A stretch of 10,580 nt of DNA, from positions 1-10,580 of the forward strand of contig JAJRVG010000068.1 of NCBI GenBank assembly GCA_021545595.1. Direction: 5' to 3'. Both the position numbers and the translations under genes were made by a program. The stretch is from Zetaproteobacteria bacterium (GTDB lineage: Bacteria > Pseudomonadota > Zetaproteobacteria > Mariprofundales > Mariprofundaceae). The notes under the pieces were generated by a model, which made no database searches, was not told where the DNA came from, and saw only the letters and a program-made list of their open reading frames with translations. This document shows positions 5,967 through 10,580 of this stretch, one piece after another. Positions within the stretch are counted from its first letter, which is position 1; every line of letters begins with the position of its first letter.

Positions 5967-7105
5967 GCTGCTTTCTCCATTTCGTGGTCGACTGCTGCTT
6001 TCATAGCAGGCCGAATTGCACGCATTCCATTCTCATTTTCCACACATTCTGACAGGTGGCTTTGATGGATCACTAAATTTTCCGGCATCTCAACAGTATT
6101 AGGAACCGTCATCAGGGTCTGACCCCGATAGGAGCAGAGCCTGCTCATAAGACGCTGCTGCCGCTCAGCATCCAGCGCTTCCAGACAATCATCCAGCAAC
6201 AGCAGGGGTGCCAGATGCCGACTCTCCAGTCGGGCAGCGCATTCTGCCAGCCTCAGGGCCATGGCGGCCAGCTTTTGCTGTCCCCGGGAGCCTACCGAAC
6301 GAATCTCCCGACCATCAAAAAGAATCTTCAGGCGATCACAATGGGGGCCTGCCTGCAGGCGGCCTACTCTTGCATCATCATCCCGCCTGGTTGCCAGACG
6401 TTCAACCCAGGCTTTTTCACCATCGGGAGCCGTTGATGTCAGCTCCAGTTTCAGCGTGGCCTCCATCAACTCATATTCATTTTCAAGTAGACGGTTCAGA
6501 TCATTAATCATCTCACACCTGGCACTGATTACCTGCTGCCCGGCAACTACAATCTGATATTCCCAGGCATCAAGTTCGGATGATGCGCTGTGTCGTCTGA
6601 CCAGACGGCCTCGCTGCATCAAGGCGCGAAGATAGTTCTGATAGGCACGATAGGTGGCTGGATTAGATGCATGAATCACACTATCGAGCCATCTGCGCCG
6701 TTCTCCCGGTACGCCATCAACCAGTTTCCCCGCCTGTGGGGCCTCTACCACCACCGGCAGTGTTTCGATCAGCTCTTTACGCCGGGAAATTTTCCTTCCC
6801 TGCAAAATAATCTCGCTCTTTCCCCGCCTGCCTGTCAGATCCACATACATCGGCCCGTAACGCTTCCAAACCCCTGATATCTTAAAAGCATCCGCTCCCC
6901 AGCGCAGAAGCTCCGGATCGCGTGCCTGCCTGAATGAGCGCCCATGTGCCATCATATAGACGGCCTCCAGCATGGTTGTTTTGCCAGAACCGTTACAGCC
7001 TGAAAGAAGGTTAACCCCCTCTTCGCACTGCCAGCTGATTTTTTCATGGCAGCGGAGATCAGAGAGGGTGAGCTCCCTGATAGATAGGCATGGAGATCCT
7101 GTCAT
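5963..7105 (-). CDS. recF: DNA replication and repair protein RecF
   Basis: 380 residues. RecF is an SMC-like ABC ATPase that, with RecO and RecR, helps load RecA at single-strand gaps. The Walker A loop is GCNGSGKT (36-43), preceded by the usual N-terminal strand with LRCHEKISW. The ABC signature is SVGSRGQQKLAAMALRLAE (from 270). Walker B is LLLLDDCLEALD (about 302-313), where the D-loop reads LEALD and not the more common SELD. A tail of about 45 residues follows the last core strand. The ATG is 10 bp after the dnaN stop with no clear Shine-Dalgarno sequence, so coupling to dnaN is likely. The gene ends in an ATGA overlap with gyrB. Confidence 0.96.
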   Translation of the reverse strand: MTGSPCLSIRELTLSDLRCHEKISWQCEEGVNLLSGCNGSGKTTMLEAVYMMAHGRSFRQARDPELLRWGADAFKISGVWKRYGPMYVDLTGRRGKSEIILQGRKISRRKELIETLPVVVEAPQAGKLVDGVPGERRRWLDSVIHASNPATYRAYQNYLRALMQRGRLVRRHSASSELDAWEYQIVVAGQQVISARCEMINDLNRLLENEYELMEATLKLELTSTAPDGEKAWVERLATRRDDDARVGRLQAGPHCDRLKILFDGREIRSVGSRGQQKLAAMALRLAECAARLESRHLAPLLLLDDCLEALDAERQQRLMSRLCSYRGQTLMTVPNTVEMPENLVIHQSHLSECVENENGMRAIRPAMKAAVDHEMEKAA

Positions 7106-7115
7106 GGGTGATCTG

Positions 7116-8216
7116 CTAGATACGCATCGGCATCACAACATATTTCGATGCATCACTACCCTCTTCCAGTAACAGTACCGGGGAGAGATCATCTTTTATC
7201 TGAATTCTGATTCGATCAGAGTGGACCGCTCCCAACACATCCCTCAGATACCGGCCATTAAACCCGATACAGATATCTTTTCCTGAATAATCAATATCAA
7301 TAAACTCTTCCGCCTGCTCCTGTTCGGTGTTATGGGCCGAGATATGAAGGGCGTTTGTGGAAAATTGCAGGCGTACATCATGTGTAAACTCATTCGCCAC
7401 AATCATACTCCGGCGCAGAATCTGATCCATATGTCCGCGATCAATAATAACCTCTTCCGGGTTATCAGATGGAATCACATCGTCATAAACGGGGAACTGC
7501 GCATCAATCACTTTAGATGTCAGACTATGTTCACCGGCATCAAGACGTGCCTGACGTTTACCCAATGAGAGTGTGACCTGAGACTCCGCCTCTTCACAAA
7601 TCTTTCTGATCTCTGCTACTGCTTTTCGTGGAACAATCGCACTGCAGCTCTCCACCTGTTGTTCCAGGCGAGCACCGGCCAGTGCCATTCTGTGTCCATC
7701 GGTTGCAACCAGCTGAAGTCCATGCTCTGGTGAAATTTCAAACAGTGTGCCTGTCAGATATTTACGGGTCTCATCTGTCGACATTGAGAAACTGGTTGCT
7801 GCAATCATGGCGGCAAGATCTTTACCATTGATTTGAATAGAAAAATCAGTATCCGGGTCAGGGAGGCCGGGATAGTCACTGGCTGGAAGGGTGGAGAGCC
7901 GGAACTTTGAACGGCCGCTCTTAATCTCCATAAAAGAGGCTTCGGTTTTCAACTCTACATCACTGTCCACATCCAGCTCTTTAACAATATCAAACAGTTT
8001 TTTCGCAGAGAGGGTTATGGAACCTTCACTCTGAATGTTTGCTTCTACTTCTGAACAGATACCAATCTGAAGGTCTGTAGCTACAATTTTCAGTTTTTGC
8101 CCGGATGTCTGCAGCAGTAGATTCGAGAGAATGGCATTGGTACTTCTCTTCTCAACAATATTTTGGCAACGCTGCACATGCTGCAAAAAAGATGTTCTGG
8201 GTACGGTGATGTGCAT
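7116..8216 (-). CDS. dnaN: DNA polymerase III beta subunit (sliding clamp)
   Basis: 366 residues, the standard clamp length with three repeated clamp domains. The ring-shaped dimer tethers polymerase III and other partners to DNA. The N-terminus MHITVPRTSFLQHVQRCQNI and the segment LLQTSGQKLKIVATDLQIGI are typical of domain 1; LVATDGHRMALA near residue 170 marks domain 2; and the C-terminal YVVMPMRI is the conserved end that lines the partner-binding pocket. The ATG at 8216 has a strong AAGGAG 6 nt upstream, and a good sigma70 promoter lies just before it (8249-8277), so dnaN can be expressed apart from dnaA. recF follows after 10 bp. Confidence 0.98.
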   Translation of the reverse strand: MHITVPRTSFLQHVQRCQNIVEKRSTNAILSNLLLQTSGQKLKIVATDLQIGICSEVEANIQSEGSITLSAKKLFDIVKELDVDSDVELKTEASFMEIKSGRSKFRLSTLPASDYPGLPDPDTDFSIQINGKDLAAMIAATSFSMSTDETRKYLTGTLFEISPEHGLQLVATDGHRMALAGARLEQQVESCSAIVPRKAVAEIRKICEEAESQVTLSLGKRQARLDAGEHSLTSKVIDAQFPVYDDVIPSDNPEEVIIDRGHMDQILRRSMIVANEFTHDVRLQFSTNALHISAHNTEQEQAEEFIDIDYSGKDICIGFNGRYLRDVLGAVHSDRIRIQIKDDLSPVLLLEEGSDASKYVVMPMRI

Positions 8217-8248
8217 CTTAACTCCTTCTTTAATACTTTAATACAATA

Positions 8249-8277
8249 TATATAGTCTTACTAGTAGGGGGTGTTAA
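8249..8277 (-). promoter_or_regulatory. Candidate sigma70 promoter for dnaN-recF-gyrB-purM
   Basis: On the minus strand TTAACA (8277-8272) and TATATA (8254-8249) are 17 bp apart, a near-consensus pair. Transcription would start about 25 nt before the dnaN ATG. The -35 hexamer overlaps a degenerate DnaA box and the spacer overlaps the candidate DnaA-trio tract, so initiation of replication and this promoter could interfere with each other. Confidence 0.6.
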
Positions 8278-8280
8278 TAA
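8272..8280 (-). promoter_or_regulatory. Degenerate DnaA box
   Basis: TTATTAACA, one mismatch to TTATNCACA, directly abutting the box at 8281-8289 in the same orientation. It also covers the -35 of the dnaN promoter. Confidence 0.4.
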
Positions 8281-8289
8281 CGTGTATAA
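8281..8289 (-). promoter_or_regulatory. DnaA box (one mismatch)
   Basis: TTATACACG on the minus strand differs from TTATNCACA only in the last base. Confidence 0.55.
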
Positions 8290-8332
8290 GACAATTATTT
8301 ACATGTTTTTAAATAGTTATGTAGAACACTCC

Positions 8333-8341
8333 TGTGTATAA
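8333..8341 (-). promoter_or_regulatory. DnaA box
   Basis: TTATACACA on the minus strand is an exact match to TTATNCACA in the dnaA-dnaN spacer. Confidence 0.75.
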
Positions 8342-8386
8342 CTACTCTCTCTCCCTGTGTACAGTGTGTGTGATTATGAGCAATAT

Positions 8387-8395
8387 TTAACCACA
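8387..8395 (+). promoter_or_regulatory. Degenerate DnaA box
   Basis: TTAACCACA differs from the strong box TTATCCACA in one base. It lies between two better boxes in the putative origin. Confidence 0.4.
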
Positions 8396-8423
8396 TCTCT
8401 CAATCAGGCAAGTAACCCAACAG

Positions 8424-8432
8424 TTATCCACA
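8424..8432 (+). promoter_or_regulatory. DnaA box, R1-type consensus
   Basis: TTATCCACA is identical to the high-affinity E. coli R1 box. It is the strongest box in the dnaA-dnaN spacer. Confidence 0.85.
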
Positions 8433-8502
8433 ACAAACCCTATAACCTTTCTACAACTTACTCTTTTTTTCAATCATTTTATCACGCTGGATGAAATTAA
8501 TA

Positions 8503-9870
8503 TTATGGTTTAAGGAGACTTAACAACCGCTTCACCTCATCATCAAAATCTTTATTTTCATTTCGCATCTGTTGAATCTTTCTATGTGCATAGAGAATAG
8601 TGGTGTGATCTTTTCCACCAAATTTCTCACCAATCTCCGGAAGAGAGTGTGTGGTAAGCTCTTTAGATGCATACATAGCAATCTGGCGTGGAAAGGCAAT
8701 GGTGCGGTTACGTTTTTTGGATACCATGTCCTGCGTCCTGATATTGTAGTAGTTTGCAACACCTTTCTGGATATCATCGACTGAGATAATCCGCATATCT
8801 TCCTGAAGCTGATCCCTGAGAACATGGCGAGTCACCTCCATGTCGATCACTTTATCTGTCAGTTTTGCATAGGCGGTGATACGGGTAAGGGCCCCTTCGA
8901 GTTCACGAACATTGTTAGTGATTCTGGATGCAAGCAGATAAGCTACTTCTCTGTCCAGTGTGACCCCGGCCAGTTCAGCCTTACTTGCTAGAATCGCAAG
9001 TCGGGTCTCCAGGTTGGGTGGCTGGATATCGGCGACAAGCCCCCAGTTAAATCTGGATCTCAGACGCTCTTCAAGATGGCTCATCTCCCTGGGACTTCGA
9101 TCCGACACCAGAATGATCTGTTTATGAACTTCATGCAGGGCATTGAATGTGTGGAAGAACTCTTCCTGCGTGCTGGTCTTTCCGGCAATAAATTGAACAT
9201 CATCAATAATCAGGACATCAACCTTCCGATACTGTTCACGGAACTGATGGGTGGCGTTATTGCGAATGGCTGTAATGAGCTCATTGGTGAAACGTTCACC
9301 TGTCCTATAGGCAATTTTGATATGATCCTTTAGCATCAGTTTGTTCGCAACAGCATTAATCAGGTGGGTTTTGCCTAAACCTACACCGCCATGAATATAG
9401 AGTGGATTATAGCTTTCACCCGGCTTGTCGGCGACAGCCCGACTGGCGGCATAACAAAACTCATTACTGGAACCAACTACAAAATTATCAAATGTGAAAC
9501 GCGGATCAATATAGCCATCAATACTGTTCGATTTTTTATTTTTCTGTTGGGGCTTATTCTCCGTTGGAAGTGTCAGAGATGGGTCAACTTCAAAGCGAAC
9601 CCCAACATCTGATGAGAATACGGACTTAACAGAAGCGATAACTATTTTTTCACAGTCAGCTTTCAGGCCATCCAGAAAGATTCGGCTTGGTACCTTCAAA
9701 ACCAGGCAGTTATTATCAAATTCCGGTTGAATGGGCATAACCCAAGCGTCAAACTTTGAAGGTGGAATGTTGTTTTTAAGTTGTTCTACAATGCTCTTCC
9801 AGCTCTTCTTCCAATCTTGATCTACCATTGGCTGAATAGTACATGCTTGTTTGTGCTTATCCACACCCAT
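8503..9870 (-). CDS. dnaA: Chromosomal replication initiator protein DnaA
   Basis: Up to 455 residues. DnaA binds origin boxes, oligomerises with ATP and opens DNA. Domain I covers about 15-100. The AAA+ domain begins near FTFDNFVVGSSNEF (126-139) and has Walker A GGVGLGKT (161-168), Walker B VLIIDDVQF (219-227), sensor-1 VSDR and the arginine finger in LEERLRSRF (R273). Domain IV carries the box-reading signature GGKDHTTILYAHRKI (418-432). The start is uncertain. ATG at 9870 gives 14 extra residues unlike other DnaA proteins and has only GAGA abutting it. ATG at 9828 gives MVDQDWKKSW, a typical DnaA N-terminus, but lacks a ribosome binding site; GTG at 9864 is also possible. A DnaA box covers codons 2-5 of the longest form, suggesting autoregulation and favouring a later start. 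Confidence 0.97.
   Translation of the reverse strand: MGVDKHKQACTIQPMVDQDWKKSWKSIVEQLKNNIPPSKFDAWVMPIQPEFDNNCLVLKVPSRIFLDGLKADCEKIVIASVKSVFSSDVGVRFEVDPSLTLPTENKPQQKNKKSNSIDGYIDPRFTFDNFVVGSSNEFCYAASRAVADKPGESYNPLYIHGGVGLGKTHLINAVANKLMLKDHIKIAYRTGERFTNELITAIRNNATHQFREQYRKVDVLIIDDVQFIAGKTSTQEEFFHTFNALHEVHKQIILVSDRSPREMSHLEERLRSRFNWGLVADIQPPNLETRLAILASKAELAGVTLDREVAYLLASRITNNVRELEGALTRITAYAKLTDKVIDMEVTRHVLRDQLQEDMRIISVDDIQKGVANYYNIRTQDMVSKKRNRTIAFPRQIAMYASKELTTHSLPEIGEKFGGKDHTTILYAHRKIQQMRNENKDFDDEVKRLLSLLKP
9857..9865 (+). promoter_or_regulatory. Consensus DnaA box at the dnaA 5' end
   Basis: TTATCCACA, exact R1-type consensus. It falls within the first codons of the longest dnaA reading, or about 30 bp before the start if translation begins at 9828. 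DnaA boxes in the dnaA promoter region mediate autorepression in E. coli and others; that role here is inference. Confidence 0.75.
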
Positions 9871-9888
9871 TCTCTACTTACAGAAATC

Positions 9889-9916
9889 TTGACTTTGGAA
9901 CGTTGCAACATATGAT
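9889..9916 (+). promoter_or_regulatory. Sigma70 promoter for rpmH-rnpA-yidD
   Basis: TTGACT (9889-9894) and TATGAT (9911-9916) are 16 bp apart, each one base from consensus. The predicted start of transcription is near 9923, leaving a short leader with the rpmH ribosome binding site. The divergent dnaA promoter must lie in or near the same 76 bp; I see no equally good pair for it on the minus strand. Confidence 0.7.
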
Positions 9917-9933
9917 TCGCGACCCTTCAAAAA

Positions 9934-9940
9934 AGAGGAG
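9934..9940 (+). promoter_or_regulatory. rpmH ribosome binding site
   Basis: AGAGGAG ends 6 nt before the ATG at 9947. An in-frame ATG at 9941 directly abuts this site and is too close, so the site decides the start in favour of 9947. Confidence 0.75.
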
Positions 9941-9946
9941 ATGGTT

Positions 9947-10081
9947 ATGAGTTTTACCTACAAGCCAAGCCGCATCCGTCGAGCACGTACCCACGGGTTT
10001 CGCGCACGCATGGCAACCCGTTCCGGACGTGCAATTATTAATCGTCGCCGTGCAAAAGGGCGCAAACGGTTGTCTACCTGA
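9947..10081 (+). CDS. rpmH: 50S ribosomal protein L34
   Basis: 44 residues, very basic, beginning MSFTYKPSRIRRARTHGFRA and ending RRRAKGRKRLST. The segments RARTHGFRARMATRSGR and RRRAKGRKRL are the hallmark of L34, a small protein of the large ribosomal subunit. The start at 9947 is set by an AGAGGAG at ideal distance. The stop TGA at 10079-10081 overlaps the likely CTG start of rnpA, so the two genes are translationally linked. The order rpmH-rnpA-yidD, divergent from dnaA, is the classical bacterial arrangement. Confidence 0.97.
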   Translation: MSFTYKPSRIRRARTHGFRARMATRSGRAIINRRRAKGRKRLST

Positions 10082-10428
10082 GCAAAAGCTTTCCTCCCGA
10101 GTTCCGTCTGAGGTCAAAAACTGATTTTGATGCTCTAAAGAATGGACTTCGGCTTCACACAGATGGCCTTCGTTTTGTCTATCGTAAAAATTATCTTTCG
10201 CACGCACGCCTTGGGCTGGCTGTTTCAAAAAAATATGGTAACGCTGTAAAAAGGAACACCCTTAAACGCCTGCTACGTGAAAGGTTCCGCCAGCATTCGA
10301 TTCGCACTGTATCCATTGATATTCTTGCTTTTCCGGCAGACAGTGTGGAGATATCATTTGACCTTGTATCTCAGATAGATCTTGCTCTGGACAGAATGAT
10401 GAAGCGTGTGGATCGAACCGGATCATGA
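10078..10428 (+). CDS. rnpA: Ribonuclease P protein component, apparent CTG start
   Basis: 116 residues if translation starts at CTG 10078. The protein assists the RNase P RNA in removing 5' leaders from pre-tRNA. The N-terminus SFPPEFRLRSKTDFDAL and the segment HARLGLAVSKKYGNAVKRN with KRLLRERFRQ fit RnpA well. The frame is open back to a TAA at 10039-10041 but contains no ATG, GTG or TTG before the conserved N-terminus, so CTG overlapping the rpmH stop (CTGA) is the only sensible start; no ribosome binding site is well placed, and coupling to rpmH is likely. The usual RNR motif reads R59-N60-T61, a Thr in place of the last Arg. The stop overlaps the yidD ATG. Confidence 0.93.
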   Translation: MSKSFPPEFRLRSKTDFDALKNGLRLHTDGLRFVYRKNYLSHARLGLAVSKKYGNAVKRNTLKRLLRERFRQHSIRTVSIDILAFPADSVEISFDLVSQIDLALDRMMKRVDRTGS

Positions 10429-10580
10429 AATATTTAGCCGTCGGACTGGTTCGTTTTTACCGTTATTTTATCTCTCCTCTGCTGCCTCCTCGCTGTATTT
10501 ATACCCCAACCTGTTCAGAATATGCCATCGAAGCGATAGAACGATATGGCGTAATCCGTGGAGGATGGTTAGCGTTCCGC
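10425..10580 (+). CDS. yidD: Membrane protein insertion efficiency factor YidD (3' end outside window)
   Basis: 52 codons are present, cut by the window edge; full-length YidD proteins are about 70-100 residues. RFYRYFISPLLPPRC, YTPTCSEYA and EAIERYGVIRGGWLAFR match the family, including the two conserved cysteines (C24, C30). YidD is a small, inner-face-associated protein thought to assist YidC-dependent insertion of membrane proteins. The ATG overlaps the rnpA stop as ATGA. yidC, oxaA-type insertase, is expected next outside the window. Confidence 0.95.
   Translation, partial: MKYLAVGLVRFYRYFISPLLPPRCIYTPTCSEYAIEAIERYGVIRGGWLAFR

Larger units (their letters stand above)
8255..8289 (-). promoter_or_regulatory. 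Candidate basal unwinding element: two DnaA boxes, C-tract, DnaA-trios
   Basis: On the minus strand TTATACACG (8289-8281) and TTATTAACA (8280-8272), each one base off the box consensus TTATNCACA, stand end to end. They are followed by five C (8271-8267) and then TACTAGTAAGACTAT. Read 3' to 5' on the other strand, the last part gives GAT, GAT, CAT, TCT, GAT, close to the DnaA-trio pattern described for bacterial origins. Box, GC-rich clamp and trios are in the known order. Confidence 0.45.
8217..8502. other. oriC: Putative oriC in the dnaA-dnaN spacer
   Basis: 286 bp with no gene. It contains DnaA-box matches at 8424-8432, 8333-8341, 8281-8289, and weaker ones at 8387-8395 and 8272-8280. There are A+T-rich tracts around 8290-8325 and 8440-8485, and a C5 tract followed by CTACTA-like trinucleotides near dnaN. 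The dnaA-dnaN spacer is a common oriC position in bacteria, and the box cluster supports it here. In several gammaproteobacteria oriC lies elsewhere, so GC-skew data would be decisive. Confidence 0.7.

Noticed and set aside
5040..6065. Long open frame of 341 codons on the + strand
   Set aside because: It lies wholly opposite gyrB and the end of recF, whose products have clear family motifs; it is a shadow frame.
6114..6126. GGGGTCAGAC inside recF, the same ten bases as the core in front of purN
   Set aside because: It encodes RGQTLMT at the expected place in RecF and lacks the surrounding tandem and inverted repeats; a chance match is enough.

Overview
This window is a bacterial chromosome segment around a replication origin. 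The gyrB-encoded protein carries the long C-terminal insert typical of Gram-negative GyrB, and the gene order is classical: rpmH-rnpA-yidD run rightward (+), and dnaA-dnaN-recF-gyrB run leftward (-) from a shared divergent promoter region. The proteins look proteobacterial. A gamma- or zetaproteobacterium is my best guess, but I cannot fix the taxon from sequence reading alone.

Layout from right to left: the start of yidD (cut by the window edge), rnpA and rpmH on the + strand; a 76-bp divergent promoter region; dnaA; a 286-bp dnaA-dnaN spacer with DnaA boxes, AT-rich tracts and a candidate unwinding element (likely oriC or part of it); dnaN, recF and gyrB in a tight run; then purM, whose start overlaps the gyrB end, and purN with a small Cys/His protein gene 42 bp behind it. 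The leftmost 196 bases hold an inverted repeat and possibly the first codons of another leftward gene.

The main surprise lies between purM and purN, two genes of purine synthesis that normally sit side by side. Here they are separated by about 1.2 kb that looks like an integron gene cassette insertion: a cassette boundary at 2382-2388, an AT-rich HNH endonuclease gene, a well-formed 63-bp attC site at 1499-1561, and a second cassette head driving a 60-codon ORF that runs into the purN start codon through an ATGA overlap. No integrase gene is visible. The HNH protein has an N-terminal region that could read modified DNA, so it may be a McrA-like defence enzyme carried as a cassette; that function is inference.

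Other points: rnpA has no ATG, GTG or TTG start in its frame and most likely starts at a CTG overlapping the rpmH stop; a tandem DnaA-box/C-tract/trinucleotide arrangement lies in front of dnaN; and a perfect DnaA box sits at the very start of dnaA, which bears both on its true start codon and on autoregulation.
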